Shown here: piece after piece, positions 1 to 7,217 of the stretch
How the letters are laid out: the number at the start of each line of letters is the position of its first letter
Position numbering within the stretch: position 1 is the first letter of the stretch
DNA from: Clostridia bacterium
GTDB taxonomy: Bacteria; Bacillota; Clostridia; Oscillospirales; Acutalibacteraceae
Direction of reading: 5' to 3'
Length of the DNA stretch: 34,921 nucleotides
NCBI GenBank assembly: GCA_017415025.1
Contig: JAFQJH010000023.1
Coordinates: forward strand, 1 to 34,921
Made by a program: the position numbers and the translations under genes
Notes under the pieces: model-generated
Database searches by the model: none
Seen by the model: only the letters and a program-made list of their open reading frames with translations
Told to the model about the DNA's origin: nothing

Positions 1-362
1 AGCATTACCAAGCCCCATGCAAGAGGCCACATAACACTTGTTTGATTGAAAATATCTCCGTAGTAAAATGGGATAAAGGATTTCCAATCAATGAAACTTG
101 AGGAAGCGAATATGTAAGCAAAATGCGATATGAATGCAAAGGCAAATAAGCGCAGTGTGTATTTGTTTATATTTTTAGTGCAGTGATAACCTTCCGCTAT
201 GAAATAACACATAATCGGGCATGTGAGTCTGCCGATTATATGTAACACAACAGGGATAATTCCATCGTTGTATCCCGGAAAAACCAACCACGCAATATGG
301 TCAATAGTCATTGCGACAATCGCAATAATTTTTATTGTATTTGAGTTTAGTATCTTTTTCAT
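1..362 (-). CDS. TraX family membrane protein (partial, C-terminus outside window)
   Basis: The reading frame opens with an ATG at 360-362 on the minus strand and runs off the left edge, giving about 120 residues. The translation starts MKKILNSNTIKIIAIVAM and continues with TIDHIAWLVFPG, a stretch with IIGRLTCPIMCYFIAEGY, then NKYTLRLFAFAFISHFAY. The pattern of a first helix with a DHI motif followed by IGR-x-(AT)-x-PI is typical of the TraX family, named after the F-plasmid pilin acetylase. Chromosomal Firmicutes members are polytopic membrane proteins, probably acyltransferases of unknown substrate. The start codon follows the upstream transglutaminase-like gene by 34 bases, so the two may be co-transcribed. 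The ribosome binding site (AGAGTGG) is weak. The family call is fairly secure; the substrate is not known. Confidence 0.8.
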   Translation of the reverse strand, partial: MKKILNSNTIKIIAIVAMTIDHIAWLVFPGYNDGIIPVVLHIIGRLTCPIMCYFIAEGYHCTKNINKYTLRLFAFAFISHFAYIFASSSFIDWKSFIPFYYGDIFNQTSVMWPLAWGLVM

Positions 363-396
363 AACCACTCTGCCAAATTATTTTCTCTTAAACTAA

Positions 397-1290
397 TTAT
401 TCAGTTAAGTCACTTCTCGGAGCAATATTTTTTATTTCCGGTATAGCAGAGCTAAACTGCTTTCTTCCCGAAAAGGTGTTTTCCGACCTTCTGTCAGTTG
501 AATTATCTGACCAGGTGCTGAGGTTTGAAATACAAAACTTCAAAAAGCTGTTCATATAAACATCAAAGTTTTCCTGCTTACCGTTGAAGCTATATCCCTT
601 AACTACAGGCTCTTTATTTTCCAAAAACAGTTCTCTTATTTCAAATATATCTAAAAGCTCGCCCTCTTTATCTGTAAACCAACAACCAAAGGACGGGTCA
701 AAGGAGCACCATTTATCTTCTTCGGATATGTAAACCAAGCAAGTGAAATGAGAGCCTGTGAATTCCGAGGATACCATAGCCACAGGGAACGCTTTTATGC
801 CTACAGCTATAAGGCAATCTGCAAACGCTATTGCTCTGTAACGGCAGTTAATCGCATGCTTAAAGGACTTATCAAATGAATAGTCCAAAATATCAAAGGT
901 GTCATCATCCAGCATTTTCATTTGCATACCGCTGTAATATGTATGCTCTGTAAGCCATTCAAGAAGCTGAACGGTTTTGTCAAAATCGCTGTCAGCAGTT
1001 GCTATCTCTGATAAATTATATTTTTCATTAAGCTGTATGTGGAAATCATAAGGTTGAATAATTTTATCAAGCTCTGTTTCTGCAAGCTCTGTTTTCTCCG
1101 ACGCCATATCCTTAATGCATACAGGCTCTCTTAACAGCTCTTTTTCATAATCCATTTCAGAAACAAATTCAGAATACTTTTCACTACTGAATTGAACTAT
1201 AATTCTATCAATTAAATCGAATCGTAGATTAACAAAAAATAGAATTATAACTATTAAACATATAAAGATCGGGACTTTATATTTTTTCAT
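397..1290 (-). CDS. membrane-anchored transglutaminase-like protein
   Basis: This is a 297-residue protein with one N-terminal hydrophobic segment (about residues 6-21) that fits a signal anchor, so the rest probably faces outward. The central part carries a transglutaminase-like triad: Cys149 in NCRYRAIAFADCL, His181 in SHFTCLVYI and Asp198 in WCSFDPSFG, with the usual spacing and order. Bacterial members of this superfamily are mostly cysteine proteases or peptidases and less often true transglutaminases. The N-terminal 100 residues and the charged, Ser-rich C-terminal tail show no domain that I recognise. A good promoter lies upstream at 1330-1359. The next gene on the same strand is the TraX-family protein. 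The fold assignment is likely; the activity is an inference. Confidence 0.7.
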   Translation of the reverse strand: MKKYKVPIFICLIVIILFFVNLRFDLIDRIIVQFSSEKYSEFVSEMDYEKELLREPVCIKDMASEKTELAETELDKIIQPYDFHIQLNEKYNLSEIATADSDFDKTVQLLEWLTEHTYYSGMQMKMLDDDTFDILDYSFDKSFKHAINCRYRAIAFADCLIAVGIKAFPVAMVSSEFTGSHFTCLVYISEEDKWCSFDPSFGCWFTDKEGELLDIFEIRELFLENKEPVVKGYSFNGKQENFDVYMNSFLKFCISNLSTWSDNSTDRRSENTFSGRKQFSSAIPEIKNIAPRSDLTE

Positions 1291-1329
1291 TTTCCCACCC
1301 TCATCTCATTAAAACTTTATTATAAAATT

Positions 1330-1359
1330 ATTATACCATACAGTTACAGCACAAATCAA
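1330..1359 (-). promoter_or_regulatory. sigma-A type promoter of the transglutaminase-like gene
   Basis: On the minus strand a TTGATT -35 box (1354-1359) and a perfect TATAAT -10 box (1330-1335) are 18 bases apart, about 40 bases upstream of the start codon at 1290. Confidence 0.6.
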
Positions 1360-1392
1360 CCTGAATACATATCCTCGTGTAAACACAGCTTT

Positions 1393-1734
1393 ATGCAGTT
1401 ATCTCAGAAATATGAAGCAGAACGTGATGAACTGAAAGTGAAAATCATGCAATACCAAGAAGAACTTTCAGAGGTTGAAAACCTTCGTACAAGCAAAGAG
1501 CAATTTACCTTGGCGGTTCGTAAGTTTATGCAGATGGAAACACTAACACCTGCACTCTTGAATGAGCTGATTGAGAAAATTGAAGTTCATTCTATTGAGG
1601 GTAAGGGCAAGAACAAAACGCAAAAAATCATCATTCATTATCGCTTTGTGGGAGTAATTGAAAATCCTGGTAAAGAGGAAAATATAGTTCTTGAAGCAAG
1701 ACAAGGCGTAGCCGTGGAATATCTCACGGCATAA
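1393..1734 (+). pseudogene. C-terminal remnant of a large serine recombinase (TnpX-like, DUF4368 region)
   Basis: The 113-residue reading frame begins with a coiled-coil stretch (QLSQKYEAERDELKVKI) and continues into TPALLNELIEKIEVHS and KTQKIIIHYRFVGVIE. That arrangement matches the end of large serine recombinases of transposons and integrative elements (the coiled coil and DUF4368 region of TnpX-like proteins). The catalytic resolvase domain with its active serine and the zinc-ribbon recombinase domain are absent. The frame upstream of 1393 stays open for some distance but does not look like recombinase. There is no ribosome binding site in front of the first ATG. I therefore read it as the decayed 3' end of a lost mobile element gene. 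It lies on the opposite strand to its neighbours and next to the duplicated tRNA-Pro end. Confidence 0.75.
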
Positions 1735-1735
1735 C

Positions 1736-1761
1736 AAAAAAGAGCAGGCGAAAACCTGCTC
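1736..1761 (-). terminator. intrinsic terminator (minus direction)
   Basis: A 7-bp stem (GAGCAGG at 1742-1748, CCTGCTC at 1755-1761) is followed, when read on the minus strand, by six U residues. There is no T-run on the plus side, so it does not suit the recombinase remnant that ends at 1734. It probably belonged to a lost minus-strand gene or acts as a second terminator behind the tRNA. Confidence 0.6.
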
Positions 1762-1802
1762 GATACATAACTAATTATACTAAATTTAACTATGAGGAAA
1801 TG

Positions 1803-1845
1803 TAAAAAAGAAAAGTGAGTATTCACTTGTGTTATGAATACTCAC
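1803..1845 (-). terminator. duplicated tRNA-Pro terminator (copy A)
   Basis: A perfect 10-bp stem (GTGAGTATTC at 1815-1824 with GAATACTCAC at 1836-1845) is followed on the minus strand by a U-rich tail. It sits just downstream of the detached 20-base tRNA 3' end and is a diverged copy of the terminator at 1976-2015. Confidence 0.75.
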
Positions 1846-1867
1846 TATGGTCCGAGTGGCGAGACTC
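1811..1867 (-). repeat. direct repeat copy A: detached tRNA-Pro 3' end plus terminator
   Basis: These 57 bases match 1981-2037 at a constant offset of 170 bases, with six substitutions by eye. The 25 bases at 1843-1867 are identical to 2013-2037 and include the CCA end, the 3' acceptor strand and part of the T-arm of tRNA-Pro. The rest of a tRNA is missing here. A displaced copy of a tRNA 3' end is the usual mark of site-specific integration into a tRNA gene (an att site), or of an imprecise duplication. Confidence 0.75.
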
Positions 1868-1970
1868 ACATTCTTGCCTTCGGCAAAGAATGTGAACATT
1901 CAATTGTATGTCCCTCGTGTCTCCGCCCTTGGCGAACCGACACGAGATGGACTATGAGTTCGAGTCTCGC
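1867..1970. repeat. palindrome-rich insert between the two tRNA 3' ends
   Basis: This gene-free stretch holds two strong hairpins. The first spans 1867-1894 (CACATTCTT and GCC paired with GGC and AAGAATGTG around a TTC loop, one bulge). The second spans 1914-1946 (CTCGTGTC with GACACGAG, and an inner CGCC/GGCG stem). It ends with a perfect 16-base inverted copy of the tRNA-Pro T-arm region (1955-1970 against 2029-2044). No convincing reading frame is present. It looks like the collapsed remnant of an element rather than a gene. Confidence 0.6.
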
Positions 1971-1975
1971 GATAA

Positions 1976-2015
1976 ATAAAAAAAGCGGGTACTCATTTGT
2001 GTAATGAATACCCAC
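1976..2015 (-). terminator. tRNA-Pro intrinsic terminator (copy B)
   Basis: On the minus strand the stem formed by 2006-2015 and 1985-1994 is followed by a run of seven U residues and more A/U. It lies two bases beyond the tRNA CCA end. One position changed on both sides of the stem relative to copy A (A-U there, G-C here), so base pairing was kept. Confidence 0.75.
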
Positions 2016-2017
2016 TA

Positions 2018-2093
2018 TGGTCCGAGTGGCGAGACTCGAACTCACGGCCTCTTGAACCCCATTCAAGCACGCTACCACCTGCGCTACACCCGG
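2018..2093 (-). tRNA. tRNA-Pro (anticodon GGG)
   Basis: The 76 bases fold as a complete cloverleaf with an encoded CCA end. The acceptor stem is CCGGGTG with CACTCGG (one G-U pair), the discriminator is A, the D-stem is GCGC/GCGT, the anticodon stem is CTTGA/TCAAG with loop ATGGGGT, and the T-arm is GTGAG-TTCGAGT-CTCGC. The anticodon GGG followed by G37 fits proline. A near-consensus promoter lies directly upstream and a terminator directly downstream, so it is a single-gene transcription unit. Confidence 0.95.
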
Positions 2094-2103
2094 ATGCTTG
2101 ATT

Positions 2104-2131
2104 ATTGTACCACAAAAAACAGGTTTGTCAA
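2104..2131 (-). promoter_or_regulatory. promoter of tRNA-Pro
   Basis: On the minus strand a perfect TTGACA (2126-2131) is 16 bases from TACAAT (2104-2109), which ends about 10 bases before the mature tRNA 5' end. Confidence 0.8.
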
Positions 2132-2170
2132 CTGTTTTTATGAAAAAATTTTATATTATTTTTAAAAGTT

Positions 2171-2197
2171 AAGAGCCGGGTACAAAAACCGGCTCTT
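2171..2197 (-). terminator. terminator of the trkA-trkH operon
   Basis: A 9-bp perfect stem (AAGAGCCGG with CCGGCTCTT) lies 8 bases after the trkH stop codon, followed on the minus strand by a U-rich stretch (AACTTTTAAAAAT). Confidence 0.75.
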
Positions 2198-2204
2198 ATA
2201 TGTT

Positions 2205-3653
2205 TTAAACAACTTTTCTTGACTTGGGTTTACGTGAGAATAAAAGCAACATCGGGAATATTTCGAGTCTGCCTAGAAGCATATCAACAATAAACACACA
2301 CTTTGAAAACCAATTATAAACCGAATAATTTCCCGTCGCTCCTACAGCCTCTAATCCCGGACCTATATTATTCAGCGTTGCGATTACACCGGAAAAATTA
2401 CTGACAAGATCCACATTATCAAAAGAAACTATCAGCATTGAAAGTGCCATAATAATCACATAGAGAAATAAATAAACGTTAGTACTCTGTATTACCTCAT
2501 CATTGACTTTTTTACCGTCAAATTTTACAACACTGACACTTCTGGGATGAAGAAGATGTTTAAGCTCTCGTCTTGCATTTTTCAGCGCAAGCAGTATTCT
2601 TGAAACCTTAATACCGCCGCCTGTACTGCCGGCACAAGCTCCGATACACATAACAATCAACATTATAACGCGGCTCAAATCAGGCCACTGATTAAAATCT
2701 ACCGTTGAATAACCAGTAGTAGTCATAACGGAGCTGACCTGAAAAGCTGCATGGTGGAAAGCTTCAAAAGCGGATCCGAAATAATTTCTTATATCAAAGC
2801 TGATTAGAACGATTGCAGAAAGCATAATTATAATATACGCTCTCAACTCTTCACTTTTGAGTATATCCTTGATTCTGCCGCAAATAATGAGAAAGTATAT
2901 ATTGAAATTAACACCGAACAGAGCCATAAAAATCGTAATTACAGTCTGCAAATATGTGTTATATGAAGCAACACTGCTGTTTAGCACGCCGAAACCGCCC
3001 GTACCTGCCGTTCCGAAGGTAAGAGTTATACTGTCAAATAACGGCATACCGCCGATAAGCAGCAGAATAAATTCGAGCACTGATAACGCTATATAAATAC
3101 CGTAAAGAATTCTCGCGGTAGAAATTGATTTCGGGACAAGCTTTCCTACATCAGGGCCCGGACTTTCTGCACGCATCAGGTGAAGATTTCCGCCACCGCC
3201 GGCAAGCGGTAATACAGCCATTACGAAAACCAGAACACCCATACCGCCTATCCAATGAGTGAAGCTTCGCCAGAAAAGATTTGCGTGGCTGAGAGCTTCA
3301 ACATCAGTTAAGATTGATGCTCCTGTCGTTGTAAAGCCTGAAACAGTTTCAAAAACAGCATCAAGATAATTCGGTATCTCACCGTTCAGGAAGAACGGCA
3401 AAGCGCCGAAAAGACTGAGCAAAATCCAGCCGAGAGAAACAATTACAAAGCCGTCTCTGGAATAGATGGTTTTATTATTCGGTTTTATCCGTGTCAAAAC
3501 AAATCCGACAACAGCAAGGATCGCCGCTGTTATAAGATAACTGACAAACACATTCTCGCGGTAAATCAAATCGACCGCAACCGGCAAAAGCATCAAGCCC
3601 GCTTCACTGAGCAAAAGTATGCCGAGAATATATAAAATCATTTTTCTGTTCAT
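2205..3653 (-). CDS. trkH: potassium uptake channel subunit TrkH
   Basis: This 482-residue polytopic membrane protein has the length and layout of TrkH/KtrB. It carries four pore-loop filter signatures: TTTGAS (about 108-113), TAGTGGFG (about 215-222), TTTGYS (about 311-316) and NNIGPG near the C-terminus. Each pore loop sits between two membrane helices. The segment HWIGGMGVLVFVMAVLP after the first pore and ACAGSTGGGIKVSR after the third are also typical. It forms the K+ conducting dimer and is gated by TrkA. It begins 3 bases after the trkA stop codon, so the two are co-transcribed and probably translationally coupled. A terminator follows it. I am confident of the family; whether it is driven by H+ or Na+ cannot be read here. 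Confidence 0.95.
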   Translation of the reverse strand: MNRKMILYILGILLLSEAGLMLLPVAVDLIYRENVFVSYLITAAILAVVGFVLTRIKPNNKTIYSRDGFVIVSLGWILLSLFGALPFFLNGEIPNYLDAVFETVSGFTTTGASILTDVEALSHANLFWRSFTHWIGGMGVLVFVMAVLPLAGGGGNLHLMRAESPGPDVGKLVPKSISTARILYGIYIALSVLEFILLLIGGMPLFDSITLTFGTAGTGGFGVLNSSVASYNTYLQTVITIFMALFGVNFNIYFLIICGRIKDILKSEELRAYIIIMLSAIVLISFDIRNYFGSAFEAFHHAAFQVSSVMTTTGYSTVDFNQWPDLSRVIMLIVMCIGACAGSTGGGIKVSRILLALKNARRELKHLLHPRSVSVVKFDGKKVNDEVIQSTNVYLFLYVIIMALSMLIVSFDNVDLVSNFSGVIATLNNIGPGLEAVGATGNYSVYNWFSKCVFIVDMLLGRLEIFPMLLLFSRKPKSRKVV

Positions 3654-3656
3654 ATT

Positions 3657-5015
3657 TTATCCCTTAATATCGTCAAGGTCGGAAAGGCCGGGAATTGTAG
3701 TAACAATTATTACAGAATCACCCGTTTTGAGCGTATCTTTACCGTGAGGAATAAAAACATTTCCCTTACGGTTGATACAACCGACGATAACATTGTGCTT
3801 AAGCTGAAGCTCTTCAAGTGTAATGTCAACCAGACTGCTGTCATCGCTGACGTGGAACTCAAGCGCCTCAACCTTATTATCAATAATTTTATAAAGTGTC
3901 TCCACGTTACTGCCGATGTTATTCTCTCTTGCTCTGACGTGCTGTAAAATAAGGTTAGCTGTTATATATTTCGGGTATATAACACTTCCGAGATCCAAGG
4001 AACGGATAACCTCACGGAAGGATATTTTATTGACCTTCGTAATAGTTTTAGTTTCAGGTGTAACACTTTTAGCATAGAGTGACAGGAGGATATTTTCCTC
4101 GTCAATACCCGTAAGACAGCAAACTGCGTCAACATCAAGAAGTCCCTCTTCGACCAACAGCGAACGGTTAGTTCCGTCACCGCAGATTATATTGGCATCA
4201 GGTAAAATAAAGCTGAGATTTTCAGCCGTCTGCTGACTCTTCTCAATTATCGTTGTGTTTATATTATGGCGCTGAAGCTGAACGGCAAGATAAAGTGCCA
4301 GCTTACCGCCACCGATAATCATTACGTTTTTAACACCTGTAACGGGAATGTTTACCTCCTTGAAAAACGGAGTAATCTCTCTGGGAGGTGCAAGCAAAGC
4401 AATTGTATCATTCTCGCAGATAACCGTGTCACCGTTCGGGATGAATACCTCATCCCCTCTTTCGATTGCGCAGATAAGAGCTTTTGCACGGATTTTCGCA
4501 AAAGAATCCTTGATTGCACTGCCGCAAAGAGTGCACTTTGAGTTTGCAACAAAGCTGATAAGCTCAACCTTACCCTTTGCAAAAACATCAACATTTTTTG
4601 CTGACGGGAAACGCAGAATTCGGAACATTTCCTCGGCGGCCTCTTTTTCAGGATTAACAGCCATTGTAAGACCAAGACTGTCCTTAATAAGTCTGATATC
4701 CTCGTTATATTCGGGACTTCTGACTCGCGCGATAGTACCGTTTGCGCCGAGCTTATTCGCAAGAAGACAGCAGAGAAGATTGATTTCGTCACTGCCCGTC
4801 AGAGCAATAAGCAGGTCACACTCGCTGATACCCGCATCAGTCAGAACCTTTCTTGATGCGCCGTTACCGAGAATACCCTGAACGTCAAGCTCCTCAATAG
4901 TGTCGGATAGAACACTTTCATTTGTATCAATTACAGTTACATCGTGCATCTCCGACGACAACTGTTCAGCGACAGTATATCCGACCTTTCCGATGCCGAC
5001 TACAATTATATTCAT
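3657..5015 (-). CDS. trkA: Trk system regulatory subunit TrkA
   Basis: This 452-residue cytoplasmic protein has the full TrkA layout of two tandem RCK units, each an N-terminal Rossmann domain plus a TrkA_C domain. The first Rossmann domain starts MNIIVVGIGKVGYTVAEQL with the GxGxxG-type loop at residues 7-12. The second starts near residue 230 with VMIIGGGKLALYLAVQL. The TrkA_C parts are rich in beta strands, for example FIPNGDTVICENDTIALL and FIPHGKDTLKTGDSVIIV. It binds NAD(H) or nucleotides and gates TrkH. Single-RCK KtrA proteins are half this size, so TrkA is the better name. It is the first gene of the operon, with a promoter at 5046-5073 and GGCGG-type ribosome binding site. Confidence 0.95.
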   Translation of the reverse strand: MNIIVVGIGKVGYTVAEQLSSEMHDVTVIDTNESVLSDTIEELDVQGILGNGASRKVLTDAGISECDLLIALTGSDEINLLCCLLANKLGANGTIARVRSPEYNEDIRLIKDSLGLTMAVNPEKEAAEEMFRILRFPSAKNVDVFAKGKVELISFVANSKCTLCGSAIKDSFAKIRAKALICAIERGDEVFIPNGDTVICENDTIALLAPPREITPFFKEVNIPVTGVKNVMIIGGGKLALYLAVQLQRHNINTTIIEKSQQTAENLSFILPDANIICGDGTNRSLLVEEGLLDVDAVCCLTGIDEENILLSLYAKSVTPETKTITKVNKISFREVIRSLDLGSVIYPKYITANLILQHVRARENNIGSNVETLYKIIDNKVEALEFHVSDDSSLVDITLEELQLKHNVIVGCINRKGNVFIPHGKDTLKTGDSVIIVTTIPGLSDLDDIKG

Positions 5016-5045
5016 AAAAAACCGCCTTTCGAGCTGATTTGTTAC

Positions 5046-5073
5046 ATTATATCAAATATTTAAAATAAAGCAA
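5046..5073 (-). promoter_or_regulatory. promoter of trkA-trkH
   Basis: On the minus strand TTGCTT (5068-5073) and a perfect TATAAT (5046-5051) are 16 bases apart, about 30 bases upstream of the trkA start codon. Confidence 0.55.
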
Positions 5074-5166
5074 GTATAAAAACACTAACAAAACTTAATA
5101 AAATATTAATAAACCGATAACACAAAAACAACAAGCTGATTATATACTGCACAATGGTGACCGATA

Positions 5167-5838
5167 ATGAACAGAACAATGTTAAAAGACAGAATTTTAC
5201 CATCTTATACAAAGGGAGAAGAAATTTTTAATATGGTATCGCATATCTGCGGCGGTGCATTAGGCATAACCGCGACGGTGCTATGTGTTGTTTTTTCTGC
5301 TATACACAAAAATGTATACGCAATCGTAAGCAGTGCAATTTTCGGTTTTACAATGATTTTGTTATATACTATGTCGAGTATATATCACGGATTGCGACCG
5401 AATACTGCAAAAAAGGTTTTTCAGGTCATTGACCACTGCTCTATTTATCTGTTAATTGCAGGAACATATACCCCGTTTTCACTGTGCACGCTCAGAGAAT
5501 ACAGCACACCGCTCGGGTGGACAGTTTTCGGAATCATCTGGGGTCTTGCTGTTCTCGGCATAGTTCTCAATGCAATAGACTTAAAGAGCTTTAAGGTTAT
5601 TTCAATGTTCCTTTATCTCGGAATGGGCTGGTGCATAATTTTTACAATAAAAATAGTATTCAATGCGCTCGGTACAATCGGATTTATCTTACTTCTTGCA
5701 GGAGGAATAGCCTATACCGTAGGCTCAATTCTTTACGGATTGGGCAGAAAACATAAGTATATGCATTCAGTTTTTCATTTGTTTGTAATTCTCGGCAGTT
5801 TGCTCCATTTCTTATGCATTCTGTTTTTTGTAATATAA
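5167..5838 (+). CDS. hemolysin III / PAQR family membrane protein
   Basis: The 223-residue protein has seven predicted membrane helices and the PAQR/hemolysin III signature residues: SSIYHG near residue 75, DHCSIYLLIAGTYTPF near 98-113, and the closing HSVFHLFVILGSLLHF near the C-terminus. The conserved Ser, Asp and His residues of these motifs form the zinc site in PAQR proteins. The name comes from a Bacillus cereus protein; most bacterial members are housekeeping membrane proteins linked to membrane fluidity (TrhA), so a toxin role should not be assumed. It is divergent from trkA. The ribosome binding site is weak; Met5 is an alternative start. It shares a terminator with the convergent decarboxylase gene. 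Confidence 0.9.
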   Translation: MNRTMLKDRILPSYTKGEEIFNMVSHICGGALGITATVLCVVFSAIHKNVYAIVSSAIFGFTMILLYTMSSIYHGLRPNTAKKVFQVIDHCSIYLLIAGTYTPFSLCTLREYSTPLGWTVFGIIWGLAVLGIVLNAIDLKSFKVISMFLYLGMGWCIIFTIKIVFNALGTIGFILLLAGGIAYTVGSILYGLGRKHKYMHSVFHLFVILGSLLHFLCILFFVI

Positions 5839-5843
5839 AATCA

Positions 5844-5873
5844 GCACCGTATGAAGTTTTTATCATACGGTGC
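5844..5873. terminator. bidirectional terminator between convergent genes
   Basis: A perfect 11-bp stem (GCACCGTATGA with TCATACGGTGC) lies between the hemolysin III stop and the stop codon of the minus-strand decarboxylase gene. The flanks are A/T-rich on both sides without a long T-run. Confidence 0.65.
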
Positions 5874-5877
5874 ATAA

Positions 5878-7215
5878 TTATTTCACAACTGTAATATTTT
5901 TAATGCCATAATATTTAAAGGTTTCAACCGCTTGTGCTGAAAGCTCCTCTCCCGGGACAGCTATCGGGACTGCGGGCGGACAGGAAACAGACGGCAAAGC
6001 AAGAATTCTGCCGACAGCTTCTTGTGCGGGAATCACCTCGCTAGGTGAAAGCATTGCCTCCCTTACGCTCAACAGTTTTTTCATAACTGTCAGTGTCGGT
6101 GCAGTTGCAGAAGCAGACTGCTTTTCGGTAATAGCAAGCAAAGCAGCTTCAAGCATTTTAAGACCGTCCGACCCGATTTCAGGTGTAAGCATAAAGACAA
6201 CAAAATCGGGGTCGCAAAACTCACACGTGATATTACGCTCTGACAGAATTTGCGAAAACTCAATGCCGCTGTATCCGTAAGATGTTGTTTTCAAAGAAAT
6301 TTTAAGCTGTTCGCCTTCAAGAACATCATAATTGTTTTTTCGCAGCTTCACCTTGAGTTCTTCAACTTCGCCGATAAACTCTGCCAGCTTCTTCGGATAA
6401 TCGAGAGAAATATATCTGTTTGCACAATCCAAGGACTGCAGAATCAGATATGAAGGACTTGTTGAGCCAAAAAGTGCAATAGCATCCTTTGCCTTGTGAA
6501 CAAGCATTTCGGGTGCTGAATGGGAAATATGCAGATATGCACCGCCTGTAAGAACAGGCAAGGTTTTATGCGCAGAATCACAACACATATCGGCGCCTGA
6601 GTCTATCGGATGCCTTGACGGATGCAGGAATTTCAGATAAGCGCCGTGTGCATTATCGACAAGCAAAAGAATCCCGTATTTTCGGCAAACTGCTGAAATT
6701 GCTGCAAGGTCAAGAATATTGCCCAGATAATCAGGTGAAGTAACATAAACAGCCGTAGGTTTGTGTTCCGTTCCTATAATAATTTTTTCCAGATAACCCG
6801 CAGTTATCGGGCAGGACACATACGAGGAGTTTTGTTCAGGGTACAGCCACTCAACATCGATATCAAGAAGTGCGACTACACTGAGAAAGGTTTTATGAGC
6901 ATTTCTGCCCGCAAGAACGGTTGTCCTCTCCCCTTTGTGCTTTGCATAAAGTGCCGTAAGATACAGCATTGCGCGGATGCAGAGTGACGAACCCTCCGTC
7001 GAATAATATGTATTCGCACCGAAAAGCGTTCCTGCGTTAATCTCGCTTTCTCTTATTATTCCCTGCGCCTCATAAAGACTGTCTGCGCCGTCAATCTCGG
7101 TAATATCAAGACCTTCACAGCCAATCGTGCTTATCCCCTTGTGCCCCGGCATATGCAGACGCAATGTTTTTTTCAGATTATAAGAATTAACAAAATCGCA
7201 TATAGGCGTTTTCAT
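5878..7215 (-). CDS. Orn/Lys/Arg decarboxylase family protein (short form), third gene of the SCIFF operon
   Basis: This 445-residue fold-type I PLP enzyme carries the hallmarks of the Orn/Lys/Arg decarboxylase major domain: HMPGHKG at residues 21-27, the STEGSS segment near 72-77, Asp187 and His190 in VDNAHGAY (Asp contacts the pyridine nitrogen), and Lys217 in DSAHKTLPVLTGGAYL, which should form the internal aldimine. It ends with a short decarboxylase C-terminal domain containing the typical AVPGEEL stretch. It belongs to the short class like Bacillus YaaO/SpeA and lacks the N-terminal wing domain of the large E. coli enzymes. Its ATG is 2 bases past the maturase stop codon, so it is translationally coupled to it. 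The substrate could be arginine, lysine or ornithine and cannot be read from the sequence. Confidence 0.88.
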   Translation of the reverse strand: MKTPICDFVNSYNLKKTLRLHMPGHKGISTIGCEGLDITEIDGADSLYEAQGIIRESEINAGTLFGANTYYSTEGSSLCIRAMLYLTALYAKHKGERTTVLAGRNAHKTFLSVVALLDIDVEWLYPEQNSSYVSCPITAGYLEKIIIGTEHKPTAVYVTSPDYLGNILDLAAISAVCRKYGILLLVDNAHGAYLKFLHPSRHPIDSGADMCCDSAHKTLPVLTGGAYLHISHSAPEMLVHKAKDAIALFGSTSPSYLILQSLDCANRYISLDYPKKLAEFIGEVEELKVKLRKNNYDVLEGEQLKISLKTTSYGYSGIEFSQILSERNITCEFCDPDFVVFMLTPEIGSDGLKMLEAALLAITEKQSASATAPTLTVMKKLLSVREAMLSPSEVIPAQEAVGRILALPSVSCPPAVPIAVPGEELSAQAVETFKYYGIKNITVVK

Positions 7216-7217
7216 CC

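Noticed and set aside
1742-1761. Terminator of the recombinase remnant on plus
   Set aside because: The T-run is on the minus side only, so direction does not fit.
4348-4881. 177-codon plus-strand frame opposite trkA
   Set aside because: It lies wholly inside trkA on the other strand, has no ribosome binding site and its composition (Leu/Arg/Ser-rich) is that of an antisense shadow.
5167-5838. Hemolysin III as a toxin
   Set aside because: The family name is historical. The PAQR motifs point to a housekeeping membrane protein.
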